Notes: generated by a model not told the origin, from the sequence alone. Numbered from the stretch's first letter, positions 46,264 through 54,785 are shown. The stretch is 64,000 nt of DNA from Apibacter raozihei (GCF_004014855.1 NZ_CP034930.1:1302001-1366000), one strand, 5' to 3'. A program made the numbers and translations.

Positions 46264-46950
46264 GTGAAAAATTTAGTTGTATTGACAGGAGCTGGTATCA
46301 GCGCGGAAAGTGGGATTAGTACTTACAGAGATCTAGATGGATTATGGGGAAATTATAACCCAAAAGAAGTAGCTTCAATTAAAAGTTGGGAAAGGGAACC
46401 GCAAAAAATGTTGGATTTTTATAACTTATGTAGAAATAAATTGAAAGACATACAACCCAACAAGGCACATAAGTTGGTCAAAGATTTAGAAAATACATTG
46501 AGTGTTCAAGTTATTACACAAAATGTAGACGATTTACATGAAAAAGCCGGTTCAACAAACGTGCTACACCTTCACGGGAAACTAACAGAAATGAGAAGTG
46601 AAAAAAATCCTGATTTAGTGTCAATATTTGATAAAGATTTAGTTATAGGTGATTTAGCATCCGATGGCTTTCAGTTGCGTCCTAACGTAGTCTGGTTTGG
46701 TGAAGAAGTACCCATGATTGAAGAGGCAAAGAAAAAAGTTGAAAGTGCTGATATTTTACTTATAGTAGGAACTTCCCTACAGGTCTATCCGGCTGCTTTT
46801 CTTGTTTTTTATGCACGAAAAGGTATTCCTGTATATTTGATCGATCCCAATCCTGAAGAAGAAACTTTAGAATCAGTAAATTACATCAGGAAAAGTGCTT
46901 CAGAGGGGATGAAGGAATTTTTAGAGCATGTGCTAAAGACAGTTATATAA
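46264..46950 (+). CDS. Sirtuin (NAD-dependent deacylase, Sir2 family)
   Basis: 228 aa with NAD-binding GAGISAESGI (9-18), TQNVDDLH (85-92), catalytic His104 in HLHG and GTSLQVYPAAF. It has only one cysteine (Cys56), so the zinc tetrad of most sirtuins is absent. The Tyr-x-x-Arg acyl-pocket pair of class III reads Y53-N-L-C56-R57. The product of deacylation would be O-acyl-ADP-ribose, a substrate for the macro and DraG proteins beside it. A GTG start is used; the stop overlaps the next start codon. Confidence 0.93.
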   Translation: MKNLVVLTGAGISAESGISTYRDLDGLWGNYNPKEVASIKSWEREPQKMLDFYNLCRNKLKDIQPNKAHKLVKDLENTLSVQVITQNVDDLHEKAGSTNVLHLHGKLTEMRSEKNPDLVSIFDKDLVIGDLASDGFQLRPNVVWFGEEVPMIEEAKKKVESADILLIVGTSLQVYPAAFLVFYARKGIPVYLIDPNPEEETLESVNYIRKSASEGMKEFLEHVLKTVI

Positions 46951-47900
46951 TGATGAATAAGCCAATACATAGTACATTATTTGGAGTTGCTATTGGAGAT
47001 GCTTTAGGGGTTCCGGTTGAATTTAAAAGCAGGGAGTATTTAAAAGTAAATCCTGTAGTAGATATGATGGGTTTTATGTGTTGGAATCAACCACCAGGAA
47101 CCTGGTCTGATGATAGTTCCTTAACATTTTGTTTAGCAGATAGCTTAACTTACCGGTATGATTTAAATTCTATTGCCAAACGTTTTGTGAAATGGTATAA
47201 ATATGGACATTGGGCAGCTCATGGAAAGGTTTTCGATGTAGGTGGAAGCACCCGTAACTCAATTTTGAGACTTATCAAAGGAGAATCACCTAAGTTTTCA
47301 GGAAATTTTTTCGAAGAAGATAATGGAAATGGTTCACTAATGAGAATTATTCCTCTGGTATTTTATCTTAAAGATCGGGAAGTAAAAGAAATTTTTAACA
47401 CAGTAAAAGAAGTTTCAGGTATTACCCATGCACACTTCAGATCGGTTTTTTCATGCTTTATATATGTGCAGTATGCAATAGAGATAGCACAAGGAAAAGA
47501 CAAAATTCAGGCATATTATGAAATGCAAGATAAAGTAAGTGCTTTTCTGAGCGATAATGAATTTGATACTCAGGAAGTAAAGCTGTTTAATAGGATTCTA
47601 AATAACAATATTGCAAATTTAGAAGAAGACAGAATAGGCTCTTCAGGATATGTCTTAGACAGCCTGGAAGCGTCTATTTGGTGTCTTTTAAAAGAGGATA
47701 CTTTTCAAAGTACGGTTTTAAAAGCAGTAAATTTAGGTGGTGATACGGATACAACGGCTGCAATTGCCGGAGGGCTGGCCGGGTTACTTTACGGATTTGA
47801 TGCAATACCTCAACACTGGATAAACCGTTTAGCTAGGGCTGAAGATATTAAAAATCTTTGCGATAGGTTGGAAAGAAACATACATAAAATAAAGAAGTAA
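46950..47900 (+). CDS. ADP-ribosylglycohydrolase (DraG/ARH family), copy 1
   Basis: 316 aa all-helical metal hydrolase. The metal-binding motifs are GDALGVPVEF (16-25), WSDDSSLT (52-59), a central EDNGNGSLMRIIPLVF and C-terminal GGDTDTTAAIAGGLAG. DraG/ARH3-type enzymes remove ADP-ribose from Arg, Ser or O-acetyl-ADP-ribose; which one applies is not decidable here. It starts on the last base of the sirtuin stop, implying coupled translation. Confidence 0.94.
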   Translation: MMNKPIHSTLFGVAIGDALGVPVEFKSREYLKVNPVVDMMGFMCWNQPPGTWSDDSSLTFCLADSLTYRYDLNSIAKRFVKWYKYGHWAAHGKVFDVGGSTRNSILRLIKGESPKFSGNFFEEDNGNGSLMRIIPLVFYLKDREVKEIFNTVKEVSGITHAHFRSVFSCFIYVQYAIEIAQGKDKIQAYYEMQDKVSAFLSDNEFDTQEVKLFNRILNNNIANLEEDRIGSSGYVLDSLEASIWCLLKEDTFQSTVLKAVNLGGDTDTTAAIAGGLAGLLYGFDAIPQHWINRLARAEDIKNLCDRLERNIHKIKK

Positions 47901-47944
47901 ACTTTTAGAGATAAAGGATGAAAATTAAATGAATTTGAATAATT

Positions 47945-48454
47945 ATGAGATTAAAACTGATGGATAATAAAGAAAAAATTAAAGCTATTAATTATTTAAA
48001 AGGAGATGCTACCTCTCCGCAAGCAGGAGGAGTAAAAATTATAGCACATATTTGTAACGATATCGGGGGCTGGGGGAAAGGATTTGTTTTAGCTATATCT
48101 AAAAGATGGGCGGAGCCCGAAAAATCCTATTGCCTATGGCATAGAGAAAGAAATAAGAATAATTTCAAGTTAGGAGAGATAGAGCTTATTCAAGTAGAAA
48201 AGTATATTTACGTAGCTAATATGATTGGACAAAGAGGTACAAAAACAGGAAGTAATGGAGTACCCATCCGTTACGAAGCAGTAGAATCTTGTCTTACAAA
48301 ATTAGCTCAACAGGCAAAAGATTTACAAGCCAGTGTACACATGCCTCGTATAGGTTGTGGATTAGCCGGAGGTAAATGGGAAATGATAGAGCCTTTAATT
48401 ATAAATACTCTGATTAAAATGGACATTAATACATACATATATGATTTCGATTAA
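47945..48454 (+). CDS. Macro-domain protein, Appr-1''-p processing type
   Basis: 169 aa single macro domain: YLKGDATSP, AHICNDIGGWGKGF (the ADP-ribose loop, in the ALC1/Poa1-like form) and HMPRIGCGLAGGKWE. Such domains hydrolyse ADP-ribose-1''-phosphate or bind ADP-ribose. Adjacent kptA makes ADP-ribose 1''-2''-cyclic phosphate, so the two could act in sequence after a cyclic phosphodiesterase. An alternative start is Met6 at 47960. Confidence 0.92.
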   Translation: MRLKLMDNKEKIKAINYLKGDATSPQAGGVKIIAHICNDIGGWGKGFVLAISKRWAEPEKSYCLWHRERNKNNFKLGEIELIQVEKYIYVANMIGQRGTKTGSNGVPIRYEAVESCLTKLAQQAKDLQASVHMPRIGCGLAGGKWEMIEPLIINTLIKMDINTYIYDFD

Positions 48455-48471
48455 AAAAGAAAAAACAAAAT

Positions 48472-49026
48472 ATGATGGATGATATAGAAAGAAAGAACAT
48501 AGGCAAATTTATAAGCCTTATCCTTCGTCACGAACCCAAGAAAATAGATTTAGACTTAGATAGAAACGGGTGGGCGGATGTAGAGGAATTAATACGAAAA
48601 TCAAGCATACATAAAATCTACTTTACTAAAAAAGAATTAGAACTAATTGTAGAATCTAATGATAAAAAAAGATATTCATTTAATAATGATAAAACCAAAA
48701 TAAGGGCTAATCAGGGACATTCAATCCCTATAGATATGGAATTTGAACCTGTTGAACCTCCGGAATTTTTATTTCATGGAACGGCAGAACGTTTTTTATC
48801 CTCAATTAGAGAACAGGGTATTACTAAAATGAGTAGACAGCATGTACATTTAAGCAGTACTAAAGAAACTGCAAATAAAGTCGGGGCAAGACATGGGAAA
48901 TCTGTAGTATTAACCATACATTCAGGAAAAATGTATAAAGAAGGTATAATATTTCATAAATCAGTGAATGGGGTTTGGTTAACCGAATATGTACATCCCG
49001 TTTATATAGAGGAGAGCAGTAAATAA
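48472..49026 (+). CDS. kptA: RNA 2'-phosphotransferase KptA/Tpt1
   Basis: 184 aa. Catalytic residues are visible: Arg19-His20 in LRHEP, Arg78 in RANQGHS (78-84), then FLFHGT and HVHLS. KptA uses NAD to remove an internal 2'-phosphate from RNA, releasing nicotinamide and ADP-ribose 1''-2''-cyclic phosphate. Bacteria lack the fungal-type tRNA splicing that needs it, so its substrate is open; RNA repair is the leading idea. Last gene of the nrtR unit, 17 bases after the macro gene. Confidence 0.95.
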   Translation: MMDDIERKNIGKFISLILRHEPKKIDLDLDRNGWADVEELIRKSSIHKIYFTKKELELIVESNDKKRYSFNNDKTKIRANQGHSIPIDMEFEPVEPPEFLFHGTAERFLSSIREQGITKMSRQHVHLSSTKETANKVGARHGKSVVLTIHSGKMYKEGIIFHKSVNGVWLTEYVHPVYIEESSK

Positions 49027-49289
49027 AACAGGTATTGATATATTGCTCAAATAATTTATTAAATGATAGTATGATATGTTTGTTGTATTTATTTAATAGA
49101 TAATCAATTGCTTATGATTTTTTATAGTTCTTTATTGAATAATTGTATAGTAAAAGTTGTTTTTATGATGAATAGGTTAGGTTAATTTAAATAAATGCAC
49201 TAAATTAGACAAGAATTAAAAGATACTTCAGTAAACACTAAATTAAAATCTTTTTTTTAACATAAAAAAACTTTAACAACAATTATAAC

Positions 49290-50588
49290 ATGAAAATTAA
49301 ATTACATTTATTAGGTTTTATTTCCTCTATTACAATTTTGTCAGGTCAGGTAGGTGTAAATACCTTAAATCCGCAGGCTGTTTTACACATAGATGGAGCG
49401 AAAGATAACCCCACAGCCGATGTTCCAACAGCAGTTCAGCAATCTAATGATTTTGTGGTTACTTCTGCTGGAAGTGTAGGGATAGGGACAATGACGCCAG
49501 ATGCGTCTTCTATTTTGGAAATCAATGTGAAAGAACTGGCAAGTGGAAGTAAACGAGGATTTTTAGGTCCGCGGGTATCCTTATCGTCTATTACAGATAA
49601 AACAACTATAAACAATCCAGCTTTAGGTCTATTGGTTTTTAATCTGGGCGAAGTATCAACACTGAATTATGTTGGGTACGTTTTCTGGAATGGAACAGAA
49701 TGGAGAGCTCTGGATGGGCGTTCCCTTTCTGCCGGTACTATTAGTTCCATTGTTTGTAATAAAGTAACTTTAACTCCTACAACCTATACATCAGGTACGG
49801 CGTATACTGGCGTTATGGATATTCCTTACACAGGGGGAAACGGAGGTACATATGATGCTCAGACCGTTGGGCCGGTTAATGGATTAACAGCTACTTTAGC
49901 TGCAGGTAACTTTGCTACTGGTTCAGGTACCCTAAATTATACAATATCTGGAACTCCAACAGTAACTTCTCCGCAAACAACCACTTTTGAGATATCCATA
50001 GGAGGTCAGACCTGTAGTGCCATAGTGGGTGCCGGAGATGGAATTTCTCTGGGAGAGCTTGTATATTATAAAAGTCCTAATATAGATGCGTCCATAGGCG
50101 GTGGGGGTGCGAATGGCACTATTGCAACCAATTGGCTTAATAATTTTGCTTCTGATTTACCTATAATCGGAGGAAAAATCAGATTAGACGGCTACTTTAC
50201 AGATAGTAGTAACGGTGGCCCCGGAACGGTTTCATTCAATCCTCGATTAGTAAATATTTCAAGTTCTCCAGTAAAAATTTGGTTTTCAGCTTTAACTAAT
50301 GTGGATAGATCTAATGGGGCTAATATAGTGATGGCTGCAAATGGAGGTTGGATAAATTTGGACAATGGTATATATCTTAACTATGGTGTGAATCAATTGA
50401 CAAGTGATGGAGGCTCAGCCTCCACTACCGATACAGGAAGTACAAGTCAGGAAGTATTAACTATGGACATCTCATTGGATGAGAAATGGTATAGAGTTTA
50501 TTATTTCCCTAATGTCGATAATAATGATACAGCAGATAATAGTGATAATTTTAGACGTATATATATATCCATTCAAAGATTATATTGA
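49290..50588 (+). CDS. Secreted surface protein, unknown function
   Basis: 432 aa with a signal peptide (MKIKLHLLGFISSITILSGQ). The N-terminal part has the flavobacterial cell-surface layout VGVNTLNPQAVLHIDG, VGIGTMTPDASSILEI and RGFLGPRVSLSSITD, ending in a GYVFWNGTEWRAL motif. A Thr/Gly-rich beta region and a C-terminal beta domain follow. I see no type IX sorting domain. It is not obviously connected to ADP-ribose metabolism. Confidence 0.8.
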   Translation: MKIKLHLLGFISSITILSGQVGVNTLNPQAVLHIDGAKDNPTADVPTAVQQSNDFVVTSAGSVGIGTMTPDASSILEINVKELASGSKRGFLGPRVSLSSITDKTTINNPALGLLVFNLGEVSTLNYVGYVFWNGTEWRALDGRSLSAGTISSIVCNKVTLTPTTYTSGTAYTGVMDIPYTGGNGGTYDAQTVGPVNGLTATLAAGNFATGSGTLNYTISGTPTVTSPQTTTFEISIGGQTCSAIVGAGDGISLGELVYYKSPNIDASIGGGGANGTIATNWLNNFASDLPIIGGKIRLDGYFTDSSNGGPGTVSFNPRLVNISSSPVKIWFSALTNVDRSNGANIVMAANGGWINLDNGIYLNYGVNQLTSDGGSASTTDTGSTSQEVLTMDISLDEKWYRVYYFPNVDNNDTADNSDNFRRIYISIQRLY

Positions 50589-50995
50589 TAAATAAATTTA
50601 ATTTTAAAATAATAAAATAAAATTCTTAAATATGTATAAATGCCTGATTATAAAAAATCAGGCATTTGTAATTAGGTTCAGCTTATTTATAAAATAAAAA
50701 AATTCATCATTTTAATCATAAATAACACGATATATTATTCATTAGTTACTTGGGAATGACTTTCAGTTTAAGATAAATATAATGTAAAAACATATTGAAA
50801 AATTTAGCTGAATTGATACTTTATTCAAGAATTAATGTTAAAAAAATGAAAAAAATGTTTATCCGGTATTTTTTATTTGTTTTCTGATTGTAAAAAAATT
50901 TATTCAAACAGAATGAATATGCGTTAAATTTCTCAATAACAGTCGTTTCTGTTTTTTAATACTTTTAATTTTTTTTAAAATTGCAGAATTAATAT
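50589..50995. other. Intergenic region with a terminator, otherwise empty
   Basis: 407 bases. Apart from the terminator at 50638-50667 and a weak short hairpin AACAG/CTGTT (50938-50953), I find no gene, tRNA or regulon operator. The promoter of the next gene should lie in the last 150 bases. Confidence 0.5.
50638..50667 (+). terminator. Hairpin terminator after the surface-protein gene
   Basis: AAATGCCTGATT-ATAAAA-AATCAGGCATTT: perfect 12-bp arms, short T tail, about 50 bases after the stop codon. Confidence 0.7.
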
Positions 50996-51004
50996 TTGAA
51001 AAAA

Positions 51005-52054
51005 ATGATGAAAATTGAGAACATTTTAAAGCTAACTATTATCTTTTTTACACCTTTATGGTTATCCTCACTTTATGCACAAGTAACTATAGGGATGGAT
51101 GAAATTCCTGAATCAGGTGCACTACTACAGATTAAAGAGCTTAAGACCTCAGGAAGTGAAGCAAATTCCAGTAAAGGGATTTTACTTCCCAGAGTCAATT
51201 TAGTTTCTAGGACTTCATTAGTTCCTACTTTAAAAGCTTCTGAAGAAAATGAAGGAGAAAAACAAAAGCATACAGGGCTGGTTGTTTTTAATGTGAATGT
51301 TGTACCCAATCCAGATGCGTCCTTAGCATTAGAGGAAGGTGTTTATATTTGGGATGGAACCCAGTGGAAAGCCGGTAAAAAAAAGAATAACGGACAGACA
51401 ACTAATTTTATAGTTCCTGTCTTTGCTTCGGTTTATTATGTAGATACTCAGCAAGCTCAAATAAAAGCTACTGTTTCTTCCAATGCCGAATGGGTTGCAA
51501 GTGTAACCGATGACCCCAATAATTTAATTTCATTAATTACAACATCTGGTCCAAGTGGGAAAACTGAGTTCCTATTTAATCTAGCAGGAATAAATCCTGC
51601 AAAAGATTTAAATAGCAGTGCTACTATAACTTTTACAAGTGTTACGAACCCACAAGTAGTAGAAACAATTACTTTTGATTTAAAACAAACAGCTAACGGC
51701 TATTATTTTCCAGAGCTAAATGTTGTATTTGGCGGAGGGCCTCAGGCTAGTTCACAATCTGGTGCTACAACATATTGTGCAAATCTTAGTCCCGCAGGAA
51801 CTTGGCGTGTTCCTAACTTATATGAGCTCGCATCTGCTTTTGCAATAATTAAAATGAATGGTAATGCTCCAGTAGCTAATTATGGATTTGTTTCAGGAAA
51901 TTATTATTGGTCATCAACCAAATATAATACTTCCTTTGGTAGAACGGTTTTATTTTCAGATGGTGTTACTACTTCTGATCAAAATGCGGGTGCTCAGGCA
52001 GTTTTTAATAGCAATACTCCTTATAGGGTAATATGCGTAAAACCTATACAATAG
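51005..52054 (+). CDS. Secreted surface protein with BACON-like and FISUMP-like domains
   Basis: 349 aa from the ATG at 51005 (an in-frame TTG lies at 50996). A signal peptide ends near SLYAQ. The N-terminal module (GALLQIKEL, KGILLPRVNLV, YIWDGTQWKA) is the same type as in the previous surface protein. A beta domain resembling BACON follows, then a C-terminal module with TYCANLSPAGTWRVPNLYEL and YYWSSTKYN, typical of FISUMP/DUF1566-like lectin-fold domains. Probable adhesin or glycan binder; function not known. Confidence 0.8.
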   Translation: MMKIENILKLTIIFFTPLWLSSLYAQVTIGMDEIPESGALLQIKELKTSGSEANSSKGILLPRVNLVSRTSLVPTLKASEENEGEKQKHTGLVVFNVNVVPNPDASLALEEGVYIWDGTQWKAGKKKNNGQTTNFIVPVFASVYYVDTQQAQIKATVSSNAEWVASVTDDPNNLISLITTSGPSGKTEFLFNLAGINPAKDLNSSATITFTSVTNPQVVETITFDLKQTANGYYFPELNVVFGGGPQASSQSGATTYCANLSPAGTWRVPNLYELASAFAIIKMNGNAPVANYGFVSGNYYWSSTKYNTSFGRTVLFSDGVTTSDQNAGAQAVFNSNTPYRVICVKPIQ

Positions 52055-52076
52055 ACAACTGATAATTATACTTCTC

Positions 52077-52110
52077 AAAAGGCAATTATTCATTTGAATA
52101 ATTGCCTTTT
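52077..52110 (+). terminator. Rho-independent terminator after the second surface-protein gene
   Basis: AAAAGGCAATTATTCA pairs with TGAATAATTGCCTTTT around a tiny loop, followed by a T-rich run. Strong intrinsic terminator 22 bases after the stop. Confidence 0.85.
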
Positions 52111-52153
52111 TATTTTTTATCTTGCATCAACTTGTCGCAATGAAGGTTTAATA

Positions 52154-52170
52154 TGTGTAAAAGATAGTAA
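52154..52170. promoter_or_regulatory. Possible degenerate regulon site before DraG copy 2
   Basis: TGTGTA-AAAGA-TAGTAA: the left arm is perfect but the right arm matches only three of six positions. It directly abuts the ATG at 52171. It may be a half-site or chance. Confidence 0.25.
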
Positions 52171-53052
52171 ATGAATAGTATAAATTTAATTGAACGTTTG
52201 AGAGGCAGCCTGATAGCTGGTACTATAGGAGATTGTATAGGAAACAGATATGAGGGGTCTGAACCTGGAGATATAATTGAATGGGATTTTAATTGGCAAA
52301 TTTCCGATGACACTCAAATGACTTTGGCAACCTGTGAAGCAATATATGATAAAAAGATAATCAAGCCCGAAGAGGTAGCAAATTCTTTTTTAAACTGGTA
52401 TAATAAAGGGCGGATAACGGGTGTGGGTTCTGCTACATTGAAAGCTTTACGTGAACTTCAGGTGGGAGGACATTGGGCTTTAGTTGGAAGGTCAGGTGAA
52501 TTTGCAGCAGGAAACGGAGCTGCAATGAGAATAGCTCCCCTCGCATTTAAAAATGTTTCAGAAAATTTCATCATAAAAGATATTTGTAATATAACACATA
52601 AAAATGATGAAGCATATATTGGTGCGCTAGCTGTTTACTATGCTATAAAATATGCTATTGGAGGTAAATGGTGTGGATATTCCGACTTAATAGAAAAGAT
52701 TATTCCTTTATTACCAGATACTTTAATAAGAGATAAATTACTTGAATTTCAAAAGTTTAAAAATGAACCTTTACAATATTTAAAAACTGTGCCACGACCT
52801 ACAGGGTATGTTGTAGATTCCGTTCCAGTTGCTTTATTTGCTGCTCAGAAAATACATGAGTCTTCTTTAGAAGAAATAATTTTAAATTTAACAGCCTTAG
52901 GCGGAGATACTGATACTGTTTGTTCCATCTGTTCGCAAATTATCGGAGCATTAAAAGGAACTAATGGTATACCAGAACACTGGATAGAAAAATATAAAAG
53001 ACTATACGCAAGTGAAATTATTGAAAATCTAGTTTGTAATTGGAAATTTTAG
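52171..53052 (+). CDS. ADP-ribosylglycohydrolase (DraG/ARH family), copy 2
   Basis: 293 aa. Motifs GTIGDCIGNRYEG (17-29), SDDTQMTLA, the central AAGNGAAMRIAPLAF and C-terminal GGDTDTVCSICSQIIGAL hold the metal ligands. It is clearly diverged from copy 1 (different loops, SDDTQM rather than SDDSSL), so it is not a recent duplicate and may have another target. It lies about 300 bases before the macro/PARG pair on the same strand. Confidence 0.93.
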   Translation: MNSINLIERLRGSLIAGTIGDCIGNRYEGSEPGDIIEWDFNWQISDDTQMTLATCEAIYDKKIIKPEEVANSFLNWYNKGRITGVGSATLKALRELQVGGHWALVGRSGEFAAGNGAAMRIAPLAFKNVSENFIIKDICNITHKNDEAYIGALAVYYAIKYAIGGKWCGYSDLIEKIIPLLPDTLIRDKLLEFQKFKNEPLQYLKTVPRPTGYVVDSVPVALFAAQKIHESSLEEIILNLTALGGDTDTVCSICSQIIGALKGTNGIPEHWIEKYKRLYASEIIENLVCNWKF

Positions 53053-53320
53053 TTTTATTAATTCAATATTTTATTAGAAAATAATCACTTTAATTAGAGA
53101 AGCTAGTCAGTCTTTACTTTATTGATATTTTTTATAATGAAACATTCAGTGTATTTCCTTTTAGGCTCTTTATATAAGGTAATAAGAAATTATATAACTT
53201 GATAATTTTTTGTATATCCTGATGGTATTTTTATAAATTTCTTTAGCTACTTTTAAATACTCTCAAAAATAATGTTGTAAGTCTCTTTGCATAATATTGA
53301 GATAAATCAAAAAAAAGAAT

Positions 53321-53328
53321 TATATTTG
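53321..53328 (+). promoter_or_regulatory. Promoter -7 element of the macro/PARG operon
   Basis: TATATTTG matches TAnnTTTG, and a TTG at 53297-53299 lies 21 bases upstream, in the accepted -33 range. Its last two bases are the first two bases of operator E, the same geometry as at nrtR. Confidence 0.6.
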
Positions 53329-53343
53329 CGTAAATATTACACA
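53327..53343. promoter_or_regulatory. Putative NrtR operator E (macro/PARG operon)
   Basis: TGCGTA-AATAT-TACACA: both arms match the consensus TGYGTA-N5-TACRCA, 7 bases before the ATG at 53351 and overlapping the -7 element. Confidence 0.78.
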
Positions 53344-53350
53344 ATACGAT

Positions 53351-53866
53351 ATGGGAATACAGATTATAAAAGGTGATATAACGCGAATAAATGTTGATGC
53401 AATTGTGAATGCAGCCAATTCTTCGCTGTTAGGTGGTGGTGGAGTTGATGGTGCTATACATAGGGCAGGAGGAAAGCAAATTTTAGAAGAATGCCAAAAA
53501 ATCAGGGCAAGACAAGGTAAATGCAATACAGGAGAAGCTGTTTATACAGCCGCAGGTTGCCTTCCTGCTCGCTATGTTATTCATACAGTAGGACCGGTTT
53601 GGAATGGAGGAAATAAAAATGAAAAAGATTTGTTAAGGCAATGTTATATAAATTCACTTAGAATCGCTGATAAATTAGAGCTTAAATCAGTTGCCTTCCC
53701 AAATATAAGCACCGGAATATATCACTTTCCTAAAAATGAAGCTTCTGAAATAGCAATTAATACTGTGCAATATTTTTTTAAAAAAGAAAATAAATATATT
53801 GAAACAATCCTGTTTGTTTGTTATGACGAGGAAAATGAACAACTGTACAAAAACAAATTAAGATGA
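53351..53866 (+). CDS. Macro-domain O-acetyl-ADP-ribose deacetylase (YmdB-like)
   Basis: 171 aa MacroD/YmdB-type domain: [19 protein letters not shown] (with the catalytic-loop Asn/Asp), [11 protein letters not shown] and ISTGIYHFP. These enzymes hydrolyse O-acetyl-ADP-ribose and remove mono-ADP-ribose from acidic residues. The stop overlaps the PARG-like start by 4 bases. It differs in type from the first macro protein, so the two probably act on different substrates. Confidence 0.95.
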   Translation: MGIQIIKGDITRINVDAIVNAANSSLLGGGGVDGAIHRAGGKQILEECQKIRARQGKCNTGEAVYTAAGCLPARYVIHTVGPVWNGGNKNEKDLLRQCYINSLRIADKLELKSVAFPNISTGIYHFPKNEASEIAINTVQYFFKKENKYIETILFVCYDEENEQLYKNKLR

Positions 53867-54705
53867 AAGGAAAAATAAAGATAAAGACAGGACAGCAGGC
53901 ATTGAAAATTATAGATGAAGGGCATTATACCTTAGAGAACAAAATAATTGATATTAAAGAGAAAATCAGATTATCTGTAGATGCATCCATTTTATATACG
54001 CCGGAATCTTTTTCAAAATTTAAAAATGATTTCGAAAGGAGTATTTGCGAAAAAAAATATTCTACTAAAATATCAGTAGTTAATAAAACTACACAGCAGG
54101 CAATTGAAGATTTAATTGATAAGAATATGAAAATTGCTGCTCTGAATTTTGCATCCGCAAAAAATCCAGGTGGAGGATTTTTAGGAAATGCAAAAGCTCA
54201 GGAAGAAAGCTTAACAAGAGCATCTACTTTGTATCCTACATTGACTAAATATTATAAAGAAATGTATGAGTTTAACCGGAGCAGGAAAACCTACTTATAT
54301 TCAGATTACATGATCTACAGCCCCGAAGTTATATTTTTTAAAGATAGTGATGAATATCTATTGCAAGATCCTTATTTTGCAGATATACTTACCAGTCCGG
54401 CAGTTAATCTGGGCGCAGCAGCAAAGAATAACCCGGGAGAATTAAAATATGCAGAACAAACCATGAGAGAGCGACTGGATAAAATATTATCTGTTTTTGT
54501 AGTAAACAGAGCAGATGCTATTGTATTGGGCGCTTGGGGCTGTGGCGTATTTCGGAATAATCCGGAAGATGTAGCCCGTTATTTCTGTAATTACGTTAAG
54601 GAAGGAGGAAAATATTCTCAATGTTTTAAAAAAATAATATTTGCTGTTTACGACAGAAGTAAATCACAAGAAAACATTTCTGCCTTCCAAAAAATACTGG
54701 AATAA
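53863..54705 (+). CDS. Microbial PARG-like protein (TIGR02452 type)
   Basis: 280 aa. The PARG signature GGG-x7-QEE is intact: Gly103-105 and Gln113-Glu114-Glu115 in [16 protein letters not shown], followed by [12 protein letters not shown]-terminal [18 protein letters not shown] completes the macro-like fold. Bacterial members hydrolyse poly- or mono-ADP-ribose. Translationally coupled to the macro gene, so both should be made together. Confidence 0.93.
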   Translation: MKGKIKIKTGQQALKIIDEGHYTLENKIIDIKEKIRLSVDASILYTPESFSKFKNDFERSICEKKYSTKISVVNKTTQQAIEDLIDKNMKIAALNFASAKNPGGGFLGNAKAQEESLTRASTLYPTLTKYYKEMYEFNRSRKTYLYSDYMIYSPEVIFFKDSDEYLLQDPYFADILTSPAVNLGAAAKNNPGELKYAEQTMRERLDKILSVFVVNRADAIVLGAWGCGVFRNNPEDVARYFCNYVKEGGKYSQCFKKIIFAVYDRSKSQENISAFQKILE

Positions 54706-54785
54706 CAAACAGATAAATACCCTCAGTTTATTTTTTTATAAAGTTTTATATATAAGCAGTAATAGTAATAATTAAATGGTTACTA

